Shown: positions 32,194 through 42,967 of the stretch, in pieces
How positions within the stretch are numbered: position 1 is the first letter of the stretch
Layout of the letters: every line of letters starts with the position of its first letter
Source of the DNA: Phialocephala subalpina
Lineage: Eukaryota; Ascomycota; Leotiomycetes; Helotiales; Mollisiaceae
Reading direction: 5' to 3'
DNA: 64,000 nucleotides
Assembly (NCBI GenBank): GCA_900073065.1
Contig: FJOG01000054.1
Location: forward strand, 206,308-270,307
Made by a program: the position numbers and the translations under genes
Notes under the pieces: model-generated
What the model was told of the DNA's origin: nothing
The model's input: the letters and a program-made list of their open reading frames with translations, nothing else
The model's database searches: none

Positions 32194-33795
32194 TCAATCA
32201 ACCTCACCCAATCGAGGGCCACCACCCATCCATCCCTCACGCTCATAGTACCGGAACACAAGATCATACCCATCGAAATCATGCACGATCCTGTCCACCC
32301 TCCTATACCCTCTAATCTTCTCCATCTTCGCACTTCTGATCGCGCCCGCCATCTTCTCATCCTTCCCTCCATCATCGAGACCCAATCTATGTACCTCAAC
32401 CGAATTAGTCTTCGCTTCAAACAACGTGACGCTGAAACGACCCGGCTTGAAGATTCCAACCACATGCTCAATCACTTCATGAGTCTCGCGTCCAGTTTGG
32501 CGTCCTGGGACATTCGTTTCGAAAGATGCGTATGAGCATTGTGGCTCAGGCGTGACGTGAACGGTGAAGTAATGCGTAGCTGTGCCTGCTTGATCAGGAG
32601 CTGGAATCACTCCGTTAGCGGAGAAGCCGCAGGGTGTGAAGAGGTAGGCGTCGACGCGTGCATCAGGGTATCTGGATGTAGGATAGACGTCCGAGAGACC
32701 GCACGTCTCGGATACCACAGTGCCTAGGGCGTGTCCTTCTGTGCTGAGATCTTCGGGGGATCCAATGTCATCGTCTGGAGTGTAGGCTCCGTTGTCAGAA
32801 GATGTTTGGTTGAATACGTCGAAGGTCTCGTCGTTGGCCACGGTACTGCCTGCTGTAGTGCCGCTAAGGGTTGAGTTGGTCATGTTGGCTCCATTGAGAT
32901 CACCGAGATGGTTTGCAGCCTCTCTGCGTGCTCGATCGGCCCTCTCAGAGTATTTGCCTTCCGCGACCGCACTCGCGTGTTCAAGGTAGAACTGCTTAGC
33001 ATTCTCTGGTTCAAGATCTGTCATCAAGATCTCGAGGGTTTCATCGTCATTCTCCATGGCTCTCTGTCCCATCGCATAGGCAGAGCTGGCAGGGATCTTC
33101 AGAATCTTAGTCTCGGTCTCGACTCTTTCGTTGTCAGGAGTTCGAGGTGGCGTAAGAGTTGTGTTTGGTGTTGTCAGGTAAAGATACCAATGATCCCCAT
33201 TCATCTTGCCCACCATGTATGCACTGCCACCGAGGAACATGTCGTCCAAGAACTTCACCTCCTGCTTCCAGCTACGATGTGGTCCATGTTGCTTATCGGG
33301 AAACAAGAAGTTCTTGCGGCTGTAGAAGACTCGGTATGGCGTAGCAGCTGTCTTTATATCCTCCAAGGAACTGGTATTGTGGGATGGAAACCTAGCTTCA
33401 ACCGCCGCAATCCTCAACATGCGCCGAATACCGAGTAGGAGTGTAGTGGTGCCGCATGTCTTCAAGATAAGCTTGTGAGGGAAGACAAACATGCTCGATT
33501 CGGATAAGAGGTAGGCATCGACGTGCTCTGACTCAACAACAGACAGAACCTTGCAGTTGACCAGATCTAGCATCCCCTTCCATGTCTCGGCCTGGACCGC
33601 TTTGAGTCCATCCTTCTTGGTTCCTGGTGGAAGAGCATCTGCAGCTGGTGCAAACCAGACTTCTAAAAGTTTTTCGGGGCCTTCGAATGCATTGCTGCTA
33701 TCAAGATCGATGGTAGCTTCACGATTAATCGTAAGCTGTGGCGTACCTTCGGAAGGCGAGAAAGTGTATTGGGATGGAATCTCAAGATTGACCAT
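32194..33795 (-). CDS. SPE2: S-adenosylmethionine decarboxylase proenzyme
   Basis: Single-exon 533-residue proenzyme. It decarboxylates AdoMet to supply aminopropyl groups for spermidine and spermine synthesis in the cytosol. The self-cleavage site is YLLSE99-S100SMFVFP; Ser100 would become the pyruvoyl cofactor. It is followed by LILKTCGTTTLL with the conserved Cys114. Later blocks (PYRVFYSRKNF, FLGGSAYMVGKM, THYFTVHVTPEPQCSYASFETN) confirm the family. A polar insert of about 130 residues between them is usual for filamentous fungi. The start MVNLEIPSQ at 33795 is the only sensible one. A long leader with a candidate uORF lies upstream. Confidence 0.92.
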   Translation of the reverse strand: MVNLEIPSQYTFSPSEGTPQLTINREATIDLDSSNAFEGPEKLLEVWFAPAADALPPGTKKDGLKAVQAETWKGMLDLVNCKVLSVVESEHVDAYLLSESSMFVFPHKLILKTCGTTTLLLGIRRMLRIAAVEARFPSHNTSSLEDIKTAATPYRVFYSRKNFLFPDKQHGPHRSWKQEVKFLDDMFLGGSAYMVGKMNGDHWYLYLTTPNTTLTPPRTPDNERVETETKILKIPASSAYAMGQRAMENDDETLEILMTDLEPENAKQFYLEHASAVAEGKYSERADRARREAANHLGDLNGANMTNSTLSGTTAGSTVANDETFDVFNQTSSDNGAYTPDDDIGSPEDLSTEGHALGTVVSETCGLSDVYPTSRYPDARVDAYLFTPCGFSANGVIPAPDQAGTATHYFTVHVTPEPQCSYASFETNVPGRQTGRETHEVIEHVVGIFKPGRFSVTLFEAKTNSVEVHRLGLDDGGKDEKMAGAIRSAKMEKIRGYRRVDRIVHDFDGYDLVFRYYEREGWMGGGPRLGEVD

Positions 33796-34861
33796 AACTA
33801 TTCAGTAGCAGGGGTTGGAGCTAACTGGGTTGATATTGTATGTCCTTGGGTTTGAGTCAAGCTCAGTTGGCAAGTACTGTGAAGCACTATCTGCCACCCA
33901 GACGAACCTTGCGGTGTCCGCCTGAGAAGAGAAGGCCCACAGAACCGTGGGGTAACTCGAGTGCTAGCGGTGCCAGCAGAATATGTGGTATGAGGAACGT
34001 CTTAGGGGACGTTATGGAGGTCGGGTGCACAAAGGGATGAAGAAGTCTTTTGCGGAGGGAATGTTGGCTCTTTCGTCGTCCTCGTTCTGGTAGATGCCGA
34101 TACCGTGCAGGGATATCGGGTCTAACAGACGAGGTTTATCTGCAGTCTGGTGAATATATCTGGATCGGGGGCGTGGTTGGTGTTATCGAGGCCTGGAAGT
34201 GAATTCGTCAGTGGGATGACAATGAATAGATGGGAAGGTGTTCAGAGGGAGGGTTTCCAGAGCTGGGGCAAATGTAGTCCTGTGGTCTACAGACCAAAGA
34301 ATAGCGGTGGAGCAATCGATGACAGGGAATCGACTCAGGAGTAGAGCCGAGAAACTTACTTCGCTGGCTTAGACAGAAATCTAAGTAGGTCCTTGTTGCT
34401 CATAGAGTAGTTGAGGGAAACGTGTAGAGAGGTTTGCGTCGTCGCAGTACAGCGTTCAAAACACTGTCCCTGTGACGATGGTGAAAGGTGATTCCAATTT
34501 TATTGACAATTATTGTTCGAGTTGGTATTCATCGGGAGAGCTGGCAATTGAGTCTGCGGAGTTGGGCTGGTGATGTTATTAGGAAGGTAGGTTGGTGAAC
34601 AGTTTCCAGAAAATTTCTTGTCGTGTGAGAAGAAGCTTGTGCCCTTAACGTCATAGGGTTAGTGGAAAGAACACAGCAGATAGCGTCAGGAACCTACCAA
34701 GAATCAATCCTGATTGATATTTTGGCTTCTGGTCCAGAAGTGTACCTAGAACAAGGGTAAAATGTCAAATCGGTGTCTAGAAACGATGGCAGATCAGATG
34801 GTTTCGTTGATCGAGGGGTAAAATCAGTGAGCGATTTTAAATTTTTTGGAGGTGTCGCTTA
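33796..34861 (-). promoter_or_regulatory. Long SPE2 leader with candidate uORF and 5'-UTR intron
   Basis: Reading toward SPE2, the first ATG is at 34403 and opens a 15-codon uORF (MSNKDLLRFLSKPAK, stop at 34356-34358). It overlaps a perfect donor GTAAGT at 34359; a possible acceptor GAATAG lies just before the SPE2 ATG, so a 5'-UTR intron of about 560 nt is possible. AdoMetDC translation is controlled by polyamine-sensing uORFs in mammals and plants; a similar role here is inference. Confidence 0.4.
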
Positions 34862-34919
34862 GGCGCTGAAGCCCAAGCCCAACGCCAAGGGATGCTCCCG
34901 TCTGGCTCCGAGACTCCAA

Positions 34920-35162
34920 GCTACCCCGCCAACATGACCTCCGACAGTGGCTGGCCAGCGATTGGCTGGGTTTGCGCGCTCCCAGCAATGCACAACGATA
35001 CTACCATCTCGCGAGGCTGCCTTTTAGCTGAGTCGATATGAGCCCAGCCTAGATCCAACTTTCACTCCCACCTCAATAAATCACTTCGCATGCATGCCGA
35101 CTCTGCGACAAATATTCACTGAGAACCGCTTTTCCTGATAGTCTCGAAAATCTGATCGACCA
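34920..35162 (+). promoter_or_regulatory. HET leader copy with short uORF
   Basis: Closely matches 6183-6404 and the reverse strand at 13529-13690. An upstream ORF at 35094-35138 (14 codons, beginning MPTLRQIF) closes 24 bp before the HET start; a second, overlapping ATG is at 35090. Confidence 0.5.
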
Positions 35163-38100
35163 ATGCGTCTGCTAGAACACAACAGCGCTGGCCAGCTCAG
35201 CCTGACCGAGGACTTGGTTGGCGACGATATTCCCCAATATGCTATCCTTTCGCACACATGGGGAGCGGATACAGAAGAGGTCACCTTTCAAGACCTAACG
35301 AATGGTACTGGCGGGGACAAGTCTGGCTATAAGAAGATCTGCTTCTGCGGAGAACAAGCCAGTCGTGATGGCTTGCAATATTTTTGGGTGGATACTTGTT
35401 GCATCGACAAAAGAAACAATACTGAGCTCGCAGAGGCTATCAACTCTATGTTTCGCTGGTACCTCAATGCGGCTAAATGCTACGTCTATCTATCAGATGT
35501 TTCGACAAGTGATCATGATCAGGCCGGCCCGTCTTTGCAGTCGTGGCAATCAGCCTTCCGGAAAAGTCGATGGTTTACTCGTGGTTGGACACTTCAAGAA
35601 CTTATTGCTCCGCGGTCGGTTGAATTCTTTTGCTCGAATGGCAAACGACTCGGTGATAGGAAATCATTAGAGGGACTACTGCATGAGATAACGAGGATTG
35701 CGGTTCCGGCTCTTCGAGGAACCGATCTATCTGCATTTACCGTCACGGAGCGAATGTCTTGGGCAGAATCCCGTCAGACCAAGAAGGAAGAAGACAAGGC
35801 TTATTCCTTGCTCGGCCTCTTCGATGTCAACATGTCACTTATTTACGGTGAGGGGAAGGAGAGGGCACTCGATAGGCTTCTAGACAAGGTTCATCAGCAT
35901 GGAAAGAAACGACACCGCGACGAACTCTCACAGGCTCCTTTTGAACCCATTAAACGATTAAAGACTTCAGGCGACCAGTTTTCCTCCATACCTTCCTCTC
36001 GCGACTTGGGTATTCTCGATCCTGAACCGCTCCGTTACTCTGAATGTTCTGTACATAGCATCGACGCTACGAAACAATCACTTATTGAGCAGCTCCACTT
36101 TGACAAGATCGACGAGCGCCTCACAGGCCTAACGGCCGCCCAACAAGGAACTTGCCGCTGGTTTCTCACCAAACCCGAATACATATCCTGGCAGGACGTA
36201 GCGCAACAAGCAGACCACAGCGGCTTCCTTTGGATTAAAGGGAACCCCGGCACCGGAAAATCAACTCTAATGAAGTTCCTCTTCGAAAAAGCCAAGTCGC
36301 ACGCAAAAGGCGATGCCTCGCAAATCATGCTATCGTTTTTCTTTCTTGCGCGAGGCACGGTCGAGGAGAAGTCGACGACAGGTCTATACCGTTCTCTGCT
36401 CCACCAGCTCTTTGAGAAGGCAGTAGAGTTAAAAGATAGTTTGGAGTGGATGACAGCAGATGGCGCAAGGGTTGTCCAGCGGAGTGGGTGGCATGAAGAA
36501 GCGTTGAAGCAAACGTTGACACAAGCTATTAAGAAACTTGGGAGTCGGCCGTTGACGATATTCATTGATGCGCTGGACGAGTGCGATGATAACCAGGCTG
36601 CGGGTATGGTTGGCTTCTTTGAGGACCTGTGCGATGTCGCAAGAGTAGCACGAGTTCGGTTGAAGATTTGCTTCTCTAGTCGGCATTATCCGACTATTGA
36701 TATCCAAAAGGGCCTCAAACTCACTTTAGAAGACGAAATAGGGCATACAGAAGACATCGAACAATACATCAAATCGAAACTCAAGGTGGGCAAGATGAAG
36801 AAAGTTGAAATACTTCGGTCTGATATCCTTGAGAAATCTTCTGGCATTTTTCTTTGGGTCGTTTTGGTTGTTGATATTCTCAACTTTGAACACCGTAACG
36901 GCTCCGCTGCCACCAAGATTCGCGAGCGCCTTAAGGAAATCCCGCCAAAATTGAATGACTTGTTTGAGATGATCATGACACGAGACGGAAAGAGTCTCGA
37001 CCGGCTGCAGATTTGTCTCAAATGGATCCTCTTTGCAACCCGCCCTCTTAAGCCTCCTGAGCTCTATTTCGCCATCCAGCTAGGTCTCGACAAGGAGTGC
37101 TCGGGGTTTTGGGACCAAGACGATATGGATTTGGACCGAATGAAGACATTCGTGAGAAGTTCTTCCAAGGGCTTAGCTGAAGTCACACGGAACAGAGCCT
37201 CAGAAGTCCAGTTCATCCACGAGTCTGTTCGAGACTTCTTGCTCGGTAAATACGAGGGGCAATGGTCTGGGGCTTCCGGAAACTTTGTGGGTTATAGCCA
37301 CGAAATTTTGAGGAATTGCTGCTTGGCTCAGCTGAACGCTTCAATCAACCAAGACGTCGATATACCGGACCCTCTACCGCAGGCCTCCACGGCAGCACAG
37401 TTGCGGGAGACCATTAGCTTGAAGTTTCCGTTTCTCGAATATTCAATTCTTAATGTCCTTCGCCACGCCAATAGTGCTCAACAGAATGCGATGAAGCAAG
37501 GAGATTTTCTTACCGGTTTCCCTCTTCCACGGTGGATATCCCTCAATAATACTCTCGAAAAGCACAATATACGGCGATATACGGGATCAGTCAGCCTCCT
37601 TTACATCCTTGCAGAGAAGAACTTGGCCGATCTTATTCGAATCCATCCTCGGAGGAAGTCCTGCTTTAACGTTGAAGATGAGCGCTATGGGCTGCCAATT
37701 TTTGCTGCTCTGGCTACCGGGAGTCATGAAGCGGTCCAGACATTTTTAGAAGTCCAGGCCGAAATCCAGCCACAAGAGCCTCCGCTTCACCATCTATGCA
37801 AACAGTACTCCGAGAATAGAAACAAACGCACTAACTTTAGCCGCAACTTCATTTTCTCGCGGAAAAGAAGTGTTTTCTTTTATGTTGCAGAGCAAGGCGA
37901 CGAGGTAATCCTTACTTTTCTCTGTGCTTCAGGCAAGCTCGACGTCGAGTCGAAGGATGGGTTCGATCGGACGCCACTGTTATGGGCCGCAGAGAAGGGG
38001 CACGAGGCGGTAGTGAAGCTACTGCTAGAGAAGGGCGCTCAGCTGGAAGCCAATGACAGCTATGGTCAAACGCCGCTATCACGGGCTGCAGAGGGGGGGC

Positions 38101-38332
38101 ACGAGGCGGTAGTGAAGCTACTGCTAGAGAAGGGCGCTCAGCTGGAAGCCAAAGACAGCTATGGTCGAACGCCGCTATCACGGGCTGCAGAGGGGGGGGA
38201 CAGGCGGTAGTGAAACTGCTCGTGGAGAAGGGCGCTCAACTAGAGGCCAAAGACAGCGGTGGTCGGATGCCGCTATCATGGGCTGCAGAGAAGGTGCACG
38301 AGGCTGTCATTAAAATACTGCAGGATTTATAA
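35163..38332 (+). CDS. HET-NACHT-ankyrin NLR-like protein (frameshift in last repeat)
   Basis: HET domain 1-235: YAILSHTWG, FWVDTCCIDK, RWFTRGWTLQELIAP, EEDKAYSLLGLFDVNM. A basic linker (KKRHRD, PIKRLK) may hold a nuclear signal. NACHT: P-loop GNPGTGKST at 360-368, Walker B IFIDALDEC at 466-474, FSSRHYP, then SGIFLWVVLVV and FIHESVRDFLLG. The C-terminus has ankyrin repeats, the last ones near-identical in 99-bp DNA units. The continuous frame stops at 38208-38210 (1015 residues), because the third near-identical unit lost two bases around 38197-38204 next to a G7 run. In the shifted frame the ankyrin sequence continues (AVVKLLVEKGAQLEAKDS...) to a stop at 38330-38332. The full-length form would need a frameshift; the truncated form could still be functional. 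It is predicted to be a cytosolic sensor of non-self that triggers cell death. Confidence 0.85.
37945..38332 (+). repeat. Ankyrin-coding tandem repeats (99-bp unit)
   Basis: Four 99-bp units coding for one 33-residue ankyrin repeat each (AEKGHEAVVKLLLEKGAQLEA). Units 2 and 3 differ at only a few bases; the G-run GGGGGG(G) is the site of the frameshift. Such identity is typical of repeat domains under concerted evolution in fungal NLR-like genes. Confidence 0.75.
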
Positions 38333-38384
38333 TATTCGTACTTTGGTACTCGTGGTAATTGTTGAACGGTTATTTCACTAGTGC

Positions 38385-38508
38385 GTAAGAAGGGAGCGGA
38401 GCTTCCTTATATGCAGCCTGCATAAAGCAGGAGGCTAGGGAAGCACATGCACGGCCTAAGGCAACATGATCCCAGCCTTGGGAGATGAGGCTGAACCTCA
38501 TTCCAACA
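38385..38508 (-). mobile_element. Solo LTR, family A, 3'-truncated
   Basis: On the minus strand begins TGTTGGAATGAGGTTCAGCC and matches the LTRs at 53577 and 60427 through TATATAAGG-like and GGAGC...GCTCC blocks, but its last ~40 bp are replaced by unrelated sequence. Confidence 0.65.
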
Positions 38509-38521
38509 TGAATTCGGCTCC

Positions 38522-38977
38522 CTATACAGTGAACTGGTCACTCGGGCCGATATCCACCTGACACCTCCATCTCCTGTGTGGTTCCCACGCCGCGGCTCCG
38601 ACTCTGCCTTGGATGTCACAGTCGTCCGTGAAGACTTGCATGTGGGTGACCAAGTTAACTTTCCGAAGCTCGTTATGCTCTTTCGCTGCCGTCTTTGCGC
38701 CCGGGGCAATCCTGATGTTGGGCGGCATCCACCAAGGTTCTGCCATAATTGGGACTTTCTTCTCGATCTTCTTGTGTGCGTCGACCCCGATAACCCTTTG
38801 TACCTTCAACTCGAGCTCTTGGAGGGGGAGAAGGCGAAATTTGTTGTTCTCCACTGTTCCTCTCTCTCTGAGTATCTGCAAGTTGTGGTACATCGGTGAG
38901 GCCTTGACCCTATTGACAGAGATCATGCTATTTTGGTCCAGTTGGACGTCGATGGGAGAGTGGCTGTAGAGTCGCAC
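38522..38977 (-). mobile_element. LINE-type retrotransposon fragment (RNase H region)
   Basis: 151-codon minus frame with PWWMPPNIRIAPGAKTAAKEH, MQVFTDDCDIQGRVGAAAW and WRCQVDIGPSDQFTV, the start of the RNase H domain of fungal Tad1/jockey-like non-LTR elements; TDG is TDD here. It ends where the LTR above begins. The reverse transcriptase is missing. Confidence 0.6.
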
Positions 38978-40121
38978 TTGCGAGGGCGACAGCGATGATA
39001 TTCCAGCCTACGACGCTTCGCTGTATTCGTGATTCTGTGTGCCATTCGTAGGCCTTGTGGTAAGAATTGACCCGATGTTTGCAGTGCGTGATGATAGTCT
39101 ATGTGCTATCACAATGAGTTGTGTCCATGATGTGTGGTTCTTGACGTGACGCTCCAGCTCTCTCTTAGGGTACTCGATGGCTGCCATAGCAGATTCAGCG
39201 AGGTTCTCGACATGCTGAAATCCAAGCTGTCTCCTCTTGATCTGTGTGCCATCTGTACGGCGTGCTGGGTAAACATATGCGATAACTTGTTGGAGTTCGC
39301 TCTTGATGAGATGACGCGTGCGGCCTGCGAATGGCCTCTCGCGCCGGTGAGGGGTGGATTCACGACTGCATCGCCCAAATCTTTGTCCACGACTGGAAAT
39401 AGGGTCTGCGAATCGTTTCCCGATGTTGGTTTGTCGCTGGGACGCGTGGTTGTTGAGTTATTTCCAAAGATTCATTCTGGTCGCGCGGAGATGTTTTCAA
39501 CAAAAAAAGGCTCTAACCTTACAGTCATGCAGAAACTCAAAAGACATCATCGACTCCTGCGGCAACGACACTCATCAGGACTCAGCATCGTAATCCTATG
39601 ACAGGAGTAAAATCGTCGGGTAACCATTTTAATTTCAAAGCCCGCGCCCTTCAAGCAATCTATGCGCATTTGCCGCGGTTTTCCCTTATCCCACGTTCGA
39701 GTTTTCATTGTCATTAGTAAAAGCGGCCAAACGCACCAAAATCGGCTCACGATAGTGGGGGGCAAACTTCCGATTCCACACGACTGACTTCTGACTTGCG
39801 AATTGCTTCTTCAACACCATTCCCAACTCTCTCCTCTTTATACACCCGAACCCCAAGAAAAGGAATTCTCTAGGGTAGCGACACAAAATTGTATTCACCT
39901 ACTCGCACAGTATCGCATATCATTGGTCTCGGCCAATTGAGCACCTCTTTGGGACGAAGCGCTTTCGGTCAAAGAATTGCTCAAAATCTGAGACTTCGAC
40001 CAGAACCTCCACCCTCCACAAAGCCGCAGCAGCGCCCTCGAGTTCGCCAACGAGTACATTTATCTAGTCCCTCGAATCTCGCGACTACCTCAGTCTTCGT
40101 TCGTCGCAAACAACGATCATC
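38978..40121. other. Unassigned DNA and leader of the bZIP gene
   Basis: Two overlapping frames (39109-39390 minus, 39134-39601 plus) without recognisable motif, perhaps decayed LINE sequence. From about 39880 the sequence looks like the 5' region of the bZIP gene. Confidence 0.35.
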
Positions 40122-41382
40122 ATGGCATACAGTGGAAAGACAGGACCGAATGTGTCGGAATACATTGCGAACTTGAACGCGATCCCTTCAACCTCAGATC
40201 TGCCGAACGAAGACGAATTCAGCCTCGACGCCGACTTGGCTATGTTTACAAACACACAGTTCTTCGACTACGACTTGGGCACGGATTCCGATTTACAGCA
40301 TACAAATCAGGGCGTTGATGGACAGGATGGACAAACCGTTGCGCCCGACAACGTGGATCTGAATTCGTTAGAGTTCATGAATGGTAAGCCCATCCTGAGT
40401 TCATTCTATTCTCTATCTCCTGTTGCTTCGCTTTTTGGTTCCTTCGTTCTCGTCGCCGCTATCACCAGACGTTACTGGCTCGAGTTTATCTGTCCTACCC
40501 CGCCACCTGGATCGATTATGCGAACGCAACGACCCTTCTCTTATCCAGCGCCACGACTGGCTGAACGGGCAATACACGTGCGACGTTGTGCATCGCACTG
40601 CATCTCTTCGCTGCACATCGTTGTGCTCTCAGCGGGCATTCGCATCACGCAATTCTGGTCTTCGATTTGCCGACTGATGGCGCAATGTCACCTGACGCCC
40701 ACCGCCGCCCATTTCACAAACAACATTACACAAGCACGATATCTTCGGACTTCGAGGAGTTGTCAGACATATATGCGGCTCTCCACATTTGATCTGATCC
40801 GCTTTTACCGCGTGTGCGCACAACATCAGAAAGAAGCAATTTGCTGACGATGTGAGCATGTTGCGTATAGGCGATTTCTCCTTCCCCGACTTCAATACCT
40901 TTCCTCAAGGTCCCTCATTCGACAATGGTGCCCCTCCTCAACTAGCACCCATCAAAACCTCTCAACCCCTCTACCCCGCCTCCTCAAGCGCCAGCTCACC
41001 AGCACCCGCTCCTCCTTTATCCGCGGGCGCAAAGCGAAAGGCGGATTCGGTCTCCTCTCCTCAAAACATCGAAGATGCCTCCCGAGTAGCAGCAGAGGAA
41101 GACAAGCGTCGTCGCAACACAGCCGCCTCGGCCCGTTTCCGCGTCAAGAAGAAGCAGCGTGAACAAGCACTCGAGCGTTCGGCGAAGGAGATGAGCGACA
41201 AGGTGTCTGCGCTAGAAGGACGAATCAATCAACTCGAGACAGAAAACAAGTGGTTGAAAAACCTCATCACCGAGAAGAATGAGAGCAAGGACGACTTGGC
41301 GGCGTTGTGGAAAAAGTACAGTGCGGAGACTGAGGCGAGGAAAGGTTCTGGACGAGCAGACGGCGTCGGAACTAATGCGTGA
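40122..41382 (+). CDS. bZIP transcription factor, CYS-3/MetR type
   Basis: Two exons, 40122-40383 and 40871-41382, give 257 residues. The splice (AATG|GTAAGC ... GTATAG|GCGATT) joins ...LEFMN-GDFSFPDF in phase. The C-terminus has a bZIP: basic region KRRRNTAASARFRVKKKQRE (N-x7-R pattern) and a leucine zipper through ALEGRINQLETENKWLKNLI. This basic region and the WLKNLITEKN end are characteristic of CYS-3/MetR regulators of sulphur assimilation genes; the assignment to that subfamily is by memory. The ATG context is good (CATCATGG). The 487-nt intron is far longer than the others here and also reads as an open frame at its start. Confidence 0.8.
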
Positions 41383-41929
41383 CGACGTGAGTCGTAGATG
41401 AGCCATACATTGAGGGATGCATTGGGGGAGGTTCACTTGCTTTAGGGAGGCAATCTTTTGCATTTGCGTTGCGCTTGATTTAGTTCGCGCTATTCTTTAC
41501 GAGATTCATGCATACATGGAGTGTATGGGATGGGAGTTGGGTGGTAGATGATATATCCAGGGCTTTCATGCTCAAGTCTACTGGGGCTGGGAGTAATACA
41601 TATGGTGGCTCGGGGCTGGCTATCTGCATGTGGTTACAAAGAAATAAAACGTCCTCTCACACTTATTCTTGAGTTACTGTACTTGTCCGTTACTCTCGCT
41701 TTTCCTATCCTTCAGAGAGTTCTGGCTTCATTGATCTGGGGAGTGTTGACCTCACCACTCCTCACCGCTTCTGGCTCTGCTTATTCATCCAAAGTGCAGC
41801 ACACAAAGACCTTCTTCATTCGTCCAAGTCTGTTTCACTCGTTCAAGAGTCTGTTCACTGTACTTTTTCATCGTTATCCAGTTCAGTATCCCTCTGATGT
41901 ATAATAAAACCCCTAAATCGTGTGAATGA
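41383..41929. other. 3' regions of convergent bZIP and PDX3 genes
   Basis: No gene recognised. Confidence 0.4.
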
Positions 41930-42429
41930 CACCTACTTTTTGTACAGAATGCAATGCTGGAAAAGACGAGATACGCAAGCAAAACAAGTCGATTACTACT
42001 ACGGACTCAACCTATCAATCTTCCACTCCCCATCCTCCATCTTCGAATATTGAAACCGATCATGCAACCTACTCTCCCTTCCCTGCCAGAACTCTACCAT
42101 CTCCGGCTTAATCCTCAGACCACCCCAAAATTCTGGAATGGGAATCTTCTCCTCCCCCTCAAACTTCTCCTCGACCTCCCACCTACTTTTTGTACAGAAT
42201 GCAATGCTGGAAAAGACGAGATACGCAAGCAAAACAAGTCGATTACTACTACGGACTCAACCTATCAATCTTCCACTCCCCATCCTCCATCTTCGAATAT
42301 TGAAACCGATCATGCAACCTACTCTCCCTTCCCTGCCAGAACTCTACCATCTCCGGCTTAATCCTCAGACCACCCCAAAATTCTGGAATGGGAATCTTCT
42401 CCTCCCCCTCAAACTTCTCCTCGACCTCC
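41930..42429. repeat. Perfect 250-bp tandem duplication (PDX3 3' end)
   Basis: The unit at 41930-42179 is repeated at 42180-42429 with no difference that I can see. Each copy holds the last ~59 codons of pyridoxamine-phosphate oxidase, its stop and some 3' flank, read on the minus strand. Confidence 0.95.
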
Positions 42430-42765
42430 AACCTTTCGAATCCAGTTCCTTCAAGTATACCACTCGTGCACTGACCCTGCCTGAGGGAAGGGAGGCGGTG
42501 GACAGGGTCACGGTCTCGGGTTGGTGGACGCCGGATTGTTGGGCGAGGGTGAACCAGTCGTGGAATTGTTTGAAGGGATCTTTGGGGTCGAGTTGAGATT
42601 TTTCGAGGGCGCCTTTCGTGTATTGGTCTGCTTGGGAATGGGATTTGTCGTTTGCTGGTGCGACTGCGTACAATTAGCATCTGCGGGTGAGCAATGGAGG
42701 CGGGAGTGGGATAGAGGGGTAGTACAGATCAGCTTCCCGCCATTCTGCGGTGGATGGAGTGCCAT
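42249..42765 (-). CDS. PDX3: Pyridoxamine 5'-phosphate oxidase, core missing as assembled
   Basis: FMN enzyme that makes pyridoxal 5'-phosphate. Exon 1 (42726-42765) begins [13 protein letters not shown]; an intron at 42664-42725 (GTACTA, GCTAAT, GCAG) joins in phase to FAPAND. The N-terminal part continues to [15 protein letters not shown] and [11 protein letters not shown] (near 42440). The next bases jump straight to the C-terminal part: [36 protein letters not shown]-stop at 42249. About 83 residues (~250 bp) with most of the FMN site are absent, and the frame shifts across the junction. A second copy of the C-terminal part follows at 41999-42179. A real gene is very likely; the missing core and the duplication may be assembly errors. 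Confidence 0.75.
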
Positions 42766-42967
42766 TTTGACAAAGCTTGGTCGAAAGAATAGACTTGATG
42801 TATTACGCATGTGTTGGAGAGTTACAATTTCTGCGGTGTGCGGAGTTCCATGTTCAAGGGCAATTTGGATCATTCGATGCTTTTTGTTTTCTTTTGGTGA
42901 CGATTTGATTTGACGCTAAAATAGTGGATATCCAGCCTTGTGGCGCTGTTCTCGGCCTTGTGCCTCC

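Noticed and set aside
39134..39601. 155-codon plus frame
   Set aside because: No motif, overlaps an equally long minus frame, lies in a retroelement neighbourhood.
40413..40847. Open frames within the bZIP intron
   Set aside because: They continue from exon 1 without domain signals; the clean splice to the bZIP exon explains the region.
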